Under the pieces are notes generated by a model that was not told where the DNA came from, searched no databases, and saw nothing but the letters and a program-made list of their open reading frames with translations. Below are positions 12,559 through 21,561 of a stretch of DNA of 64,000 nt, piece after piece. The DNA comes from CAVRUD01 sp963849635 (GTDB lineage: Bacteria; Chloroflexota; Chloroflexia; Thermomicrobiales; UBA6265). The position numbers and the translations under genes were made by a program. Within the stretch, counting starts at the first letter, position 1, and each line of letters starts with the position of its first letter. The stretch lies in assembly GCA_963849635.1 (NCBI GenBank), contig CAWKIA010000025.1:1-64000 (forward strand), given 5' to 3'.

Positions 12559-12586
12559 AGCGCCCGGGCCAATTGGCCCGGGCGCT
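12559..12586. terminator. Bidirectional terminator hairpin
   Basis: A perfect 28-base palindrome built on AGCGCCCGGGCC/GGCCCGGGCGCT with AATT in the centre. It sits between convergent genes: HU and the miniprotein to the left, the RodZ-like gene to the right. The plus side continues CTCTCTTA, a weak T-rich tail. Confidence 0.8.
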
Positions 12587-12612
12587 CTCTTAGGTCACAT
12601 CTCCAGTTCGGT

Positions 12613-13587
12613 CTAAGGAAGGTAAAACTGCAGTGGTGCCTCGTCGTAGGAGACCACGAATGAAGTGCCGACGGCGACGTTCGTGATGGATGTCGCAGCG
12701 GCGTTGGACGTGTAGATCTCGAAGCTCACGGCGGAGAACGGGCCGATCACCTGCCCGGCCCCGAGGAATCCATCGTAGAGCACGACGCCATCGCCGGAGA
12801 CGCTGATGGTGATGTCGGCGGTCGGAGCGAACTGAAGCTGGGTCATATCCCCGCTCGGAGTTTCCGGCTCATCCTCGACGACCGGCTCCTCGACGATCTC
12901 CTCAGCAGGAGTCTCCTGGACCTCCTCCGCCGGCGGTTCGATGGCCTCGTCCGGTTCTGAGGCGGTGTTGAGGTCGGATGTCTCAGTTGTCGCATCATCG
13001 TCGGTGTCAGATGTCTCGGTCGCGTCCGCGACGCTGGTCGCCTCTGCAGTCGGCTCCGCGTCGTCAGGGGTGGCCGTCGCCGTGGGTTCCTCAGTCGGCT
13101 TGGGCTCCAAGGTGGGGACCACGCTCCAACTTTCGAGGCCCGTGGGATCGTCCGACGGCGGGGGAGTGACCGACGGAACCGGCGGCGTCGAGGTTGGCTC
13201 AGTACCATCCGGAGCAAAGTAAGCGCTATAGAACCAGGTGAAGACGACTGCGCTCATCACCACCAGGAACGCCAGTACGGCAAAGTTGGGGACCCACTGC
13301 CGGGGCATGTCCACGGGAGGAACCGAGGGGACAACACTGATCGGCGCAATGGAGCCGCCCCTGGCCTCCTCGAACATGCCGATGAGTTTTGCAGGATCGA
13401 GATCGAGGTAGGTCGCGTAGTTGCGAACAATCCCTCGCTGATAGATCAGCGGCGGCAGTGCGGAGAAATTCTCTTCTTCCAGCGCAGCAAGATGAAGGCG
13501 GTTGATCCGCGTCGCCTGCTCCGCTTCCTTCACAGTCACACCCTTGGAAGAGCGTGCCTGCTTCAGCGTCTCCCCGAACACTGACAT
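12613..13587 (-). CDS. RodZ-like protein: cytoplasmic HTH, one membrane helix, extracytoplasmic beta domain
   Basis: A 324-residue bitopic protein. Residues 1-75 form a helix-turn-helix of the HTH_25 type (GETLKQARSSKGVTVKEAEQ, IYQRGIVRNYATYLDLD). Residues 101-123 are a membrane helix. About 130 residues of Thr/Pro/Glu/Asp-rich linker follow, then a C-terminal DUF4115-like beta domain (ITISVSGDGVVLYDGFLGAG). This is the architecture of RodZ, which ties MreB to the cell-wall machinery in rods. Whether the organism has MreB cannot be seen here, so the shape role is inferred. The neighbour upstream (13735) is read in the same direction, 147 bases away. Confidence 0.85.
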   Translation of the reverse strand: MSVFGETLKQARSSKGVTVKEAEQATRINRLHLAALEEENFSALPPLIYQRGIVRNYATYLDLDPAKLIGMFEEARGGSIAPISVVPSVPPVDMPRQWVPNFAVLAFLVVMSAVVFTWFYSAYFAPDGTEPTSTPPVPSVTPPPSDDPTGLESWSVVPTLEPKPTEEPTATATPDDAEPTAEATSVADATETSDTDDDATTETSDLNTASEPDEAIEPPAEEVQETPAEEIVEEPVVEDEPETPSGDMTQLQFAPTADITISVSGDGVVLYDGFLGAGQVIGPFSAVSFEIYTSNAAATSITNVAVGTSFVVSYDEAPLQFYLP

Positions 13588-13734
13588 GGGTGTACTACTG
13601 GCCCCCTCGCCCTCGGGCAGAGTCCTGCCCGTCCCCGGCGTCCCGCAACCACGTTAAGGAAAGCTGATCCGTCAAGTCTACCCCATTGGAACGCCCGGCG
13701 TCTGCCTCAATGCGTGTCAAATCGACACATTTTC

Positions 13735-15534
13735 CTAACTCCAACGCTTTCGCGCATTCGGCTTTTCTCTGCGCGGCGGCGTCTTCTGGGCCATGAGAAG
13801 GTCGAAAAGCGGCGCTGGAGCGTGCAATCGGTCGAAGACGCCGTCGTTCCAGTTGTCATCGTTTGGAATCCACCAATTGCCGAAACTTGTCTGGCATGGC
13901 ACATCCCAGGCGCTGACCAATTGTCGATTGTTGAATGCCCAGCCGTTCGAGCACCAGCCGCGCTCACCATCCTCGGCCGGACGGAACGCGGCACAGGTTC
14001 GGCACATACGCGGCACTTCGGGGGCGACGACATAGTCGTCGATCTCAGGATCGTACTGTATTGGACCGATACCGTTGCTGATTACGACAACATCGTCGTA
14101 GCCGGAATCGTACGTGTCCTCCTGGATAGCCCAAGTCGCTGCGTGAGCCTGGACATCCAGGTCTGCCCCGGAGTCAAACCGTATGTCTGGCGCCGTAGCC
14201 GCAAACGGTTCCATCCATCCGGAGTCATCAGCGTCGGCCCACTCGGATGGCGTCTCGACGACTGCCGGTGTGAGGAGCGGCTCCTCGACGTGAACGAGCG
14301 GTATGCCCGCCTCGCGCTCAACGAGCGCCGGGAGAACGGCATCGGCGGGGAGTGGCTCTGGCTTCCGGTCCGATTCCTCTAGCCAGACGGCTTCATCTGT
14401 CCAGCTGGGCGCGTCGGCCCAGGTTGGCTCTGGCGCAGATTCCCGACGGCGAGGGTGCTCCCGGGTGTCAGTCCAGCGGGTCCGGAAGGTGTGCACTTGC
14501 CGCTGCCTTCGCGACCGTGGCTTTTCACGCTCTGGACGAACTGGCGGGTGGAACGTGGTATCGACCGGGGGAGGCAATTCGAACGGTTGGTCGTCGATGT
14601 TGACGTCGTTTTGTGCAACAACATCTGCCTCTCCTTCCACCGGAGTAGGCGTGTTATCGGACTCTAGGTCAACGTCGTCAGTCCGCCCTGAGTTGACGCC
14701 CTGAACCAGCCACAGGAATGGTGGATGACGATCTGCCGGGTAATTCCAATGGTCAAACGTCGGCGGAATCGACGGGACGAGCGGTTCGTCATCCCATTCG
14801 CTCTGGCTCGAACCGACATCGAACGGAAGTGGCTGGCGAACCTCCTCGTATCGGGGCCGGCCGCCGTCGACAAACGTTGTGTTGTCGTCCGCAACTGTCT
14901 CGATTAAGTTTTCTGGGACGGCCTCTGGTTCAACAGGCCTGGTTTCGATTGGCTCGGCGCTCTCCGGAACCGCGCTGATCGGAGAGGCAGGCAGAACCGA
15001 GGTGGAAGGAAGTGGCTCGACCGACGGCCGGATTCGATTGCTGATCCGCTTTCGTGCTACCTCTTCCTTTGCGATCAGGATCTTCTCGCGCGTATTCGGA
15101 CCTTCGTGAGTATCTCGCTCAGTCTGTGCCTGCTCTGGCGCGGGCGGCAGATGCTTCGTGATCAGCGATTTCGGCACGTGGGTCAGAGGGCTGGGGGCGG
15201 CGCCCACGACCCGATCTTCCTCGACGGTTCCCGCGGCGGCTGCGCGCTCCTCATCGGAGACTCTGCCGGCCTTGATGATCGCGTCGATATCCTCGGGCGA
15301 TGCCGGCGGCACCGGCCCGAGTTGTACGCCGCGCGAGATGCGATCAACCGTGCGGCCGTTTCGTGCGATCGGCTCCCAGAAGTCCTTGTCCCACCCTTTC
15401 CGGCACGTGAGCTGCGACGCGCGGACAAGGACTAGATCACTTGTAGCCTCCACTCGCTCAGGGTGACGGCACCAGCCGGACCCTGCCAGGGTTCCCTTTT
15501 CGAAGAACCGGCACGTCTCGCAACACCGCTTCAT
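13735..15534 (-). CDS. Unrecognised protein with a four-cysteine knuckle at each end of a long acidic linker
   Basis: 599 residues from the ATG at 15534, preceded by GTGGGGGA. Two short segments at the two ends match each other: C5-x2-C8-x13-C22-x21-C44 near the N-terminus (CETCRFF, GSGWCRHPE, LTCRKGWDKDFWEP) and C511-x2-C514-x13-C528-x18-C547 near the C-terminus (CRTCAAF, ERGWCSNGW, VPCQTSFGNWWIP). Each looks like a small zinc- or iron-binding knuckle. The roughly 460 residues between are rich in Pro, Glu, Asp, Thr and Trp, with no recognisable fold, and are probably disordered. There is no signal peptide or membrane helix. It is read in the same direction as the RodZ-like gene. Function unknown; a scaffold or adaptor is only a guess. 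Confidence 0.7.
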   Translation of the reverse strand: MKRCCETCRFFEKGTLAGSGWCRHPERVEATSDLVLVRASQLTCRKGWDKDFWEPIARNGRTVDRISRGVQLGPVPPASPEDIDAIIKAGRVSDEERAAAAGTVEEDRVVGAAPSPLTHVPKSLITKHLPPAPEQAQTERDTHEGPNTREKILIAKEEVARKRISNRIRPSVEPLPSTSVLPASPISAVPESAEPIETRPVEPEAVPENLIETVADDNTTFVDGGRPRYEEVRQPLPFDVGSSQSEWDDEPLVPSIPPTFDHWNYPADRHPPFLWLVQGVNSGRTDDVDLESDNTPTPVEGEADVVAQNDVNIDDQPFELPPPVDTTFHPPVRPEREKPRSRRQRQVHTFRTRWTDTREHPRRRESAPEPTWADAPSWTDEAVWLEESDRKPEPLPADAVLPALVEREAGIPLVHVEEPLLTPAVVETPSEWADADDSGWMEPFAATAPDIRFDSGADLDVQAHAATWAIQEDTYDSGYDDVVVISNGIGPIQYDPEIDDYVVAPEVPRMCRTCAAFRPAEDGERGWCSNGWAFNNRQLVSAWDVPCQTSFGNWWIPNDDNWNDGVFDRLHAPAPLFDLLMAQKTPPRREKPNARKRWS

Positions 15535-15987
15535 TAGCTGTCCCCCACGGTGACCCCCCCAACGGGCCCACACCGATTCCCACATGCAGAAGCCAAAACA
15601 ATTCCATCCCCGGTTCCCCACACGGGTCCGGAACTGTTCTCTCGGCAGGCAGTGACATGCGGGAAGGTCGGATTTGTCGTGAGCGAGATGATACTGCTCT
15701 CGTCAGTCCATGACAATGACCCGAAGTCACAGATCAAGAGGGTTTTTCGGTTCTATTCGAATTTTCCCTGTCTAGTAAGAAGTTCACCCCCTGTACTGTC
15801 CCCCAAAGGTCATGAATCTCGTGTTCCGATTCAGTACTTTCCCGACTCGCGTCACATCTTCAGTCGCACTTTCCACGAGCGATGTATACTCACAGGTTGT
15901 TGCTCAACCTGATCATAGAGCGGCACCAGCGTGCGTTCGACACTTCGCTGAGGCAACCGGGTCGATCAGGCAGGTCAGGAGAACTGG
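15535..15987. other. Intergenic region between divergent genes
   Basis: About 450 bases between the double-knuckle gene (minus) and miaB (plus), AT richer than its surroundings. It must hold both promoters. A TATACT at 15885-15890 could be a -10 box for miaB, but no good -35 lies at the right distance. I see no gene, tRNA or strong repeat. Confidence 0.4.
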
Positions 15988-17353
15988 GTGTCGTCTTTCC
16001 CGATCATCTCGCTCAATCCGGCGGCCTCGCCTGCGGCAGCACCGGACAACGGCAAGCGCTTCTTTATCTGGACAATTGGCTGCCAGATGAACGAGGCGGA
16101 CAGCGCCAAGGTTGCGGCCACTCTCCAGGAAGCCGGCTACCGCCGCACCGACGAGGAGAACGAGGCCGATATCGTCGTGCTGAACTCCTGCGTTGTCCGC
16201 CAGGCGGCCGAAGACAAGGTCTCCGGCAAGTTGAATTCGCTCATCCGGCTGAAGCGGGAGAAACCAGGCGTGTCGGTCGTGCTGACCGGCTGCATGGTGA
16301 CCAACCAGCAGGAGAAGCTGAAAGCCCGCTTCCCGCACGTCGACCTCTTCTTCGACCCATCCGATTTCGGGAAGCTCAACCAGATCGCCCCTGAGATCGA
16401 TGACCTCGATGATGACCTAGCCCAACTTCCGCACTACTACACGCCAGAGGCCGCCGGCGGCACGGCGGGCGTCACCGCCTATGTGCCGATCATCTACGGA
16501 TGCAACTTCCTCTGCTCTTATTGCATCGTGCCGTACCGGCGCGGCAAGGAACGCAGCCGCCCGATGGACGAGATCGTGCGCGAGGTCGAGCAGATCGTCT
16601 CGACCGGCGTACGCGAGGTCACCCTGCTGGGTCAGACCGTCAACGCCTACGGCCACGACCTTTCCGATAAGCCTGGACTGGCGCGACCTCCTCCAGGCTG
16701 TCGATCGGATCGATGGGCTAGAGCGCTTGCGCTTTCTTACGTCGCATCCCAAGTACATGTCAGACGAGATCATCGACACGATGGCCTCTTTGCGCACAGC
16801 CTGCGAACACATGAACCTGCCGGTGCAGGCGGGAGACAACGACGTCCTTCGCCGGATGCGCCGGACCTACACGCGCGATCTCTGGATCGATCGGATTGCC
16901 TACACCCGGTCGCGGATGCCAGACGTCACCATCGCGACCGACATCATCGTTGGCTTCCCGGGGGAAACAGACATTCAGTTCCAGCAGACACACGATCTCC
17001 TGGAAGAAGTGGGCTGCGACAAAGTCCACCTCGCCATGTATTCGCCCCGGCCGGGGACGCTCTCCGCTCGCTGGGAGGACGACATCCCGCATGACGAAAA
17101 GCTCCGACGCCACCAGGCACTGGAGGCCCTGCAGGAGCGAATCGTCACGAAGCGGAACCAGGAGCGCCTCGGACAGACATACGAGATTCTGGTTGAAACC
17201 CAAGCGAAGGGCCGCTGGACGGGACGGACCCGCGGCAATACCCTCATCCACTTCGCCGACGATCGCAACTTGCTCGGCCACCTGGTCGACGTCAAGGTTA
17301 CCGAGACGGGCCCTTGGTTCTTGATCGGTGAAGCAACTGGCCAGCCGCATTAG
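15988..17353 (+). CDS. miaB: tRNA-2-methylthio-N6-dimethylallyladenosine synthase, frame broken
   Basis: Radical-SAM enzyme that adds the 2-methylthio group to i6A37 in tRNAs reading U-starting codons. Starts at GTG 15988 after AGGAGA. The N-terminal MTTase domain supplies three cluster cysteines in TIGCQMNEADSAKV, VVLNSCVVRQ and VVLTGCMVTN. The radical-SAM motif is GCNFLCSYCIVPYRRGKERS. After a one-base shift near 16671 (GATAAGCCTGGACTGG) the frame resumes as DWRDLLQAVDRIDGLERLRF and SHPKYMSDEIIDTMASLRTA, then ends in a TRAM-like domain (GRWTGRTRGNTLIHF). Repaired length is about 454 residues, as expected. The break sits between two intact conserved blocks, so it is likely a sequencing error. 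Confidence 0.93.
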
Positions 17354-17409
17354 TCGGGTACGTGCCCGAGATTTACTGTCACGACTGCTAGAGGGAGACG
17401 CCAACAGGC

Positions 17410-18255
17410 ATGCAAGCTTCTCGTGAGAAACCCAAAACCAAGCGCCAGCTCGTGGGCGACGCTCGTGCCGCCGCCATCGAAGGAAAGTGGGACGAAGCGA
17501 TCACCCGCAACCTGGAGTTGCTGGAGCGATTCCCGCAGGATGCCGAGGCGCAAAATCGACTCGGACGCGCCTACCATGAGTTCGGTCGCTATAGCGAGGC
17601 ATACGAGTCGTATCTGGCCGCTCTGCGCATCGACGCCGCCAACCTGATCGCCCGCCGAAACTTGCAGCGTCTGGAGCACCTTCGCGGCCGGACCGAGGGC
17701 GAGGGCGGCCGGATGAGTACCGTGCCGCGAACTCATGTCTTCATCGAGGAGGTCGGCAAGACTTCCGTCGAAGAGCTGGTCAATCCTCTCTCGATCGACG
17801 AGCTGGCCGAAATTGCACCCGGTGAGCAACTTGAGCTGGAGGTTGATGGGAAGCGCCTCTACGTTCTAGACGCCAACGGCAGGCGCCTGGGCGAGATCCA
17901 GAGCAAGACTGCCGAACGGGTCGTCGACCTGCAGGCCGGTGGTAATCGCTACGAGGTCTACGCACTTGGACTGGCGGCCGGCAGCCTCCGCGTCATTCTC
18001 CGCGAGGTCTACCGCGATCCGTCCCAGGTCACCAAGGTCTCCTTCCCGGGTAAGATCAAGGCAACCAGGGCGTACATGCGCGAGCGCGAGACGCTGCGTC
18101 TCCGGGACGAATCCGACTTCCTGCTTGGAGACGATGAGGATGACGAGGACGAGCCGCTCGTCGAGGCCGGCGAGGACCTCGAGTCCTCGGATACGGAATC
18201 GGACGGCTTCGCCGAAGAGCCCATCACCGTCGACGAAGAGGAGCCGCCGATCTAG
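17410..18255 (+). CDS. TPR-repeat protein with acidic tail
   Basis: 281 residues. Residues about 15-95 hold two tetratricopeptide repeats (GKWDEAITRNLELLERFPQD, AQNRLGRAYHEFGRYSEAYE), a protein-binding fold. The middle (about 120-230) is a beta-rich region with DGKRLYVLDANGRRLGEIQS and RVVDLQAGGNRYEVYALGLA. The C-terminal 45 residues are mostly Asp and Glu. No signal peptide. It follows miaB by 56 bases and is closed by a strong terminator, so the two probably form one unit. The specific partner is unknown. Confidence 0.7.
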   Translation: MQASREKPKTKRQLVGDARAAAIEGKWDEAITRNLELLERFPQDAEAQNRLGRAYHEFGRYSEAYESYLAALRIDAANLIARRNLQRLEHLRGRTEGEGGRMSTVPRTHVFIEEVGKTSVEELVNPLSIDELAEIAPGEQLELEVDGKRLYVLDANGRRLGEIQSKTAERVVDLQAGGNRYEVYALGLAAGSLRVILREVYRDPSQVTKVSFPGKIKATRAYMRERETLRLRDESDFLLGDDEDDEDEPLVEAGEDLESSDTESDGFAEEPITVDEEEPPI

Positions 18256-18280
18256 CCGGTCAATTGCAGCCCCTGATCGA

Positions 18281-18328
18281 AACATGGCGGGGGCCGGCGC
18301 GATTGCGCCGGCCCCCGCCATGTTTTTG
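18281..18328 (+). terminator. Rho-independent terminator after miaB and the TPR gene
   Basis: A perfect 20-base stem (18281-18300 with 18305-18324), GC rich, with a GATT loop and a following T run. It is a strong intrinsic terminator for the plus strand; its symmetry could also serve the minus-strand gene ending at 18349. Confidence 0.92.
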
Positions 18329-18348
18329 CATCGAGCGAAGTCTGACGG

Positions 18349-18723
18349 CTAGCGAGGCAGAACCAGGAGCAGGGCAATCATCGCCACCAACAGGATGCCT
18401 GAGATCGTCACCAGCCGGCGGAGATCGTGGCGAATAATCGTGTATTCCTGCTCGCGTGTAAGCGCTGAAATCTTGTTCGCCGTTTGCCCCCGGCTCTCGA
18501 CCAGCCGGCGCGCCCGTCTGACCGCCGCCTGATCCACGGGGCGAGACCCCGGCGCTGGCGCGTCATCCTCCGCCGCTGCCAAGGCAGCGGCGGTCGCCGC
18601 TGCCCTGATCCGAAGAGCATTCTCTTCGGAACGGTTGAGGTTTCGGGTATTGGCGCGTCCGCCCCGTTGTTGGCCGCCCTGCTGCGAGCGCTTTGATTTC
18701 GGTGCGGCTGGTTTGGAACTCAC
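18349..18723 (-). CDS. Tail-anchored small protein, unknown
   Basis: 124 residues from GTG 18723, chosen over an upstream ATG (18783) because GGAG lies nine bases before the GTG. The N-terminal third is basic and low complexity (SKPAAPKSKRSQQGGQQRGG). The middle is helical (ENALRIRAAATAAALAAAED), and the last 20 residues form one membrane helix (LVTISGILLVAMIALLLVLP). That is the pattern of a C-tail-anchored membrane protein. No family recognised. Confidence 0.55.
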   Translation of the reverse strand: MSSKPAAPKSKRSQQGGQQRGGRANTRNLNRSEENALRIRAAATAAALAAAEDDAPAPGSRPVDQAAVRRARRLVESRGQTANKISALTREQEYTIIRHDLRRLVTISGILLVAMIALLLVLPR

Positions 18724-18864
18724 CGGGACTACTCCTGCAATAGCGGGCTGGCTTTGAGCGGCACCATGGTCGATGGAGGCCAAACGGCGGATGCCGGACG
18801 CGGCGAATACACACCTAGATTACAGCCGGGCAGTATAGCGGATCGGTCCTCGGGTCCGGGAGGA

Positions 18865-19497
18865 TCAAGGCTCAAGGTGCTGAGCGGCTGCCCACTCCTC
18901 CATCGAGTTGAGGTTGATGAAGGACCGCAAGTCGGGATCGAACGGCCGGATTTCCGCGTCATCCAGATATCGAACGTCGACCAGATCAAGGAGGCGTCCC
19001 AAGCGCCGCTCGCCCGCATCGAGCAGTCGCCGCGTCTGGTCCAGACATGACCGGCGATAGATTGCATGAAGCGGTTGCGGCCGGAAGCTCGGCCCGGTTG
19101 AACCTGCATGGGCGGTTGCGGCGACAACTGGAACCAATGCGTCTTCAGAGAAATCCATCTCGACCATCCAGCGCAGGAGCACTGGGCTGAGAAACGGCAA
19201 GTCACAGGCGACGACGATGCACGTGTCATGGGTCGCTCGTCGGAGGGCCATCTCGACAGCCCCCAAGGGTCCTTGCCCCGGATGTGTCTCGGAGACGACT
19301 GGCACTCCAAATTGGGCGTACTCCCGATTTTCTGGCGCAATGATGCTGACATCCGGTGAGACCTGACGGAGCGCGTGAACGATAACTCCCAGCATCGGGG
19401 TTGTCCCACCGGGAAGAGGAACGAGGGCCTTATCGGTGCCAAATCTCCGGCTCTCCCCGCCGGCGAGCACAGCGGCGCTGACCTGCTGCCCGATCAT
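18865..19497 (-). CDS. mobA: Molybdenum cofactor guanylyltransferase
   Basis: Transfers GMP from GTP to molybdopterin to form the MGD cofactor used by DMSO-reductase-family enzymes. Start at ATG 19497 gives 210 residues. The signature VLAGGESRRFGTDKALVPLP lies at residues about 9-30, followed by PLGAVEMALRRA and VVACDLPFLSPVLLRWMV with the metal-binding aspartate. The C-terminal SFINLNSMEEW is also typical. No other molybdopterin gene is in the window. It is divergent from the SWIM-finger gene across a 290-base gap. Confidence 0.88.
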   Translation of the reverse strand: MIGQQVSAAVLAGGESRRFGTDKALVPLPGGTTPMLGVIVHALRQVSPDVSIIAPENREYAQFGVPVVSETHPGQGPLGAVEMALRRATHDTCIVVACDLPFLSPVLLRWMVEMDFSEDALVPVVAATAHAGSTGPSFRPQPLHAIYRRSCLDQTRRLLDAGERRLGRLLDLVDVRYLDDAEIRPFDPDLRSFINLNSMEEWAAAQHLEP

Positions 19498-19787
19498 AAT
19501 GCCACTCGAACTGGTACCTTCGGAGCTAGCATTCGTTCGTAGCCGTTGGTACACTCTCCTGCCAACACCTCCTTAAAGGTTGTGCGACAGCGGAGTCGAC
19601 GATGGCATTTCGGCAAGGCAATCTCAGATGAACCGGTTGAATTGCCGGATTGGCCGCGGTGGGGCCAGCACCTGACGGATTTCCGTGAGGTGCTGTTCTG
19701 TTTTTCGGGCACTGTCGCAACCGATCGGTCGTGTGGAGGTGTTTCGCCTGAAGGGGTCTGGACCCCGGAAAAGGAGCAGTGCACACG

Positions 19788-20069
19788 ATGCACTCGAGTA
19801 TGATCGGGAAAATCGAGAAAGCCCATCGCTACGCGCAGGAGCCGGAACGTATCAAGCTCTCGGGCATATCGGCAACGTTCCACGGTGGACACGATGACTA
19901 TGCTGTTGGCCTCGACAATGGCCGCTGGACGTGCAGTTGCCATACCTTTGAGTCCCACATCGTTGGGAGCACCTGCAGCCACATCATGGCCATGCAGCAG
20001 TTGCTCGGCACCATGTTGACCGACGAGGCGAAGTACGGCGCGCCGGAGCCAGAACCGGTGCACGCCTAG
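19788..20069 (+). CDS. Small SWIM zinc-finger protein
   Basis: 93 residues from ATG 19788 (AAGGAG at 19771-19776). A GTG at 19779 is too close to that site, and a later ATG at 19800 is possible. The C-terminal half contains CSC-x11-CSH inside RWTCSCHTFESHIVGSTCSH, matching the SWIM finger pattern CxCx(n)CxH, preceded by AVGLDNGRW. SWIM fingers bind DNA or proteins and are usually part of bigger proteins such as SWI2/SNF2 ATPases. Here the finger is nearly the entire protein. No helicase or transposase partner is adjacent. Confidence 0.72.
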   Translation: MHSSMIGKIEKAHRYAQEPERIKLSGISATFHGGHDDYAVGLDNGRWTCSCHTFESHIVGSTCSHIMAMQQLLGTMLTDEAKYGAPEPEPVHA

Positions 20070-20075
20070 GGCAAG

Positions 20076-20300
20076 TCAATTCAGATCGGGCACGGACCGG
20101 CTTGGACGCTTGAGATCCAGCGGCACGGTGATCACGGTCCAGTCGATGAGTTCTTTCGGGTCTAGCCGGTCCGTCCCCCGCGCAAACACGCGTTCGAATC
20201 CGATCTGGGGTCGAGTTGGCCGGTTCTGAAGGTCACCGACCAGAGCCAGGTTGAGCATGAACGCCGCGAAATAGGATCGGGCCCAGCGCGTCACCGCCAT
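20076..20300 (-). CDS. Small unknown protein coupled to darA
   Basis: 74 residues. Its ATG (20300-20298) lies one base after the darA stop (TAG, 20304-20302) in the arrangement TAGGATG, which favours translational coupling. The sequence (RWARSYFAAFMLNLALVGDL, IGFERVFARGTDRLDPKELI) has no motif I recognise, and hydrophobicity is too weak for a clear membrane helix. Being tied to a cyclic-di-AMP receptor is the only clue to its role. Confidence 0.5.
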   Translation of the reverse strand: MAVTRWARSYFAAFMLNLALVGDLQNRPTRPQIGFERVFARGTDRLDPKELIDWTVITVPLDLKRPSRSVPDLN

Positions 20301-20301
20301 C

Positions 20302-20652
20302 CTAGATCTCCGCCGGCGACGCCACCGGGATCCGAACGAACGACTCCACCGCTAGCACGAACGTGACGGCGCCGCCGATTGTTACTTCGCACACTCCCCC
20401 CGCGGACCATTCGCCCATTTCCCCGCCGAACTCGTCGCTGCGCCGCTCTGTGCGCGCTTTGCAGCATCGATTGATCACGTCCAGGCAGTCCGCCACTTCG
20501 TCGTCAGGGACACCCAGGATGACGGTCGTGTTGCCGGTGCGGAGAAATCCGCCCGTGCTCGCGATTCTTGTCGCTCGATAGTGCGATTCGGTTACTGCAT
20601 TGAGCAAGCGGTCGCAATCATAATCTTGCACAATCGCCACAATCAGTTTCAT
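20302..20652 (-). CDS. darA: Cyclic-di-AMP receptor, PII-like
   Basis: 116 residues from ATG 20652, beginning MKLIVAIVQDYDCDRLLNAV and continuing RATRIASTGGFLRTGNTTVI, LGVPDDEVADCLDVINRCCK. These are the hallmarks of the DarA/PstA family (PII-like fold), which in Firmicutes binds the second messenger c-di-AMP as a trimer. TGGFL and GNTT lie in the ligand-binding regions. The family's target is unclear even where it is studied. No c-di-AMP synthase is in the window. It is divergent from the creatininase-family gene. Confidence 0.88.
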   Translation of the reverse strand: MKLIVAIVQDYDCDRLLNAVTESHYRATRIASTGGFLRTGNTTVILGVPDDEVADCLDVINRCCKARTERRSDEFGGEMGEWSAGGVCEVTIGGAVTFVLAVESFVRIPVASPAEI

Positions 20653-20769
20653 CTTCGTCACCGTACTGGCGTCCAGTGATTCGACGCCGATGGAAATGTT
20701 CGAACCGTTCTTCAGGATATCTCAGAATTGCGATTGACGTACGATCCTGCCGAAGTGGGATGAGACAGC

Positions 20770-21561
20770 GTGCCAACATACCTCGCCGAACTCACCTGGC
20801 CGGAGGCCGCCACGGTACTCCAGCGGGACACTGTGGTCCTTCTCCCGATCGGTGCGATCGAAGCGCACGGTCCCCACCTACCCCTCGACACGGACGTCGT
20901 CATCGCCACGGAAATGGCACGACGCGGAGCAGAGCTCCTCACTGAGGCAGGATTCGAGACGCTCATTGCGCCAGCGATCGTCTACGGGACCAGCTTCGTC
21001 GGCACCTGCTTTCCCGGCACTACGCCAGTCCAGGCGGAAACCATCACCAACTCCGTGACGAGCATCATCTCGCACATTGCTACCTGGGGGCCGCGGCGAT
21101 TTTGCGTCGTCAATGCCCACCTGGAACCGGCTCATGTCAGTGCGATCGGAGACGCATTAAATCTCATTCGCGTTGCGGCCCGAATGGAGCGAAACATAAA
21201 CCTCGCCGAGGTTCGCGTGTCGTTCCCGGACAAACGGCTCGATCCGTGGGCTGCTCTCCTGTCCGAGGAGTTCCGCGCCGGCATGCGCCACGCTGGTGCT
21301 TATGAGACATCGCTAATGCTTGCCGCCACGCCAGATCGGGTACGCTCGGACATGCTCCCCGGACTTGCGCCAGTTTGGGTAGACTTGCCCGCCCAACTTC
21401 GCGCAGGGGCAAAGACTTTTTCCGAGGCAGGCGGGACGAATGGTTACTTTGGCAATCCAGCTTCGGCGACTGCCGCCGAAGGAGAACGGCTATTCAAGGT
21501 CCTGGCCCAAATGATCCTGACCGATGTCTTGAGTCTTGATGATCCCGCCTACCCACAATGA
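20770..21561 (+). CDS. Creatininase-family amidohydrolase
   Basis: 263 residues from GTG 20770. The family contains creatinine amidohydrolase, MftE and FAPy deformylase, all metal-dependent hydrolases of amide or cyclic amide bonds. Metal ligands are visible in LLPIGAIEAHGPHLPLDTDV (E31, H33, D41 region) and in RHAGAYETSLMLA. The usual GNGGN loop reads VVNAHLEPAHV here, which is diverged but plausible. The stop overlaps the start of the AcnX gene by four bases (ATGA), so the two work as one unit. Substrate unknown; the partner gene suggests a cyclic or hydroxylated amino-acid derivative, but that is inference. Confidence 0.8.
   Translation: MPTYLAELTWPEAATVLQRDTVVLLPIGAIEAHGPHLPLDTDVVIATEMARRGAELLTEAGFETLIAPAIVYGTSFVGTCFPGTTPVQAETITNSVTSIISHIATWGPRRFCVVNAHLEPAHVSAIGDALNLIRVAARMERNINLAEVRVSFPDKRLDPWAALLSEEFRAGMRHAGAYETSLMLAATPDRVRSDMLPGLAPVWVDLPAQLRAGAKTFSEAGGTNGYFGNPASATAAEGERLFKVLAQMILTDVLSLDDPAYPQ

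Noticed and set aside
15885..15890. TATACT as the miaB -10 box
   Set aside because: No -35-like hexamer lies 16-18 bases upstream, so the evidence is too thin for a feature.
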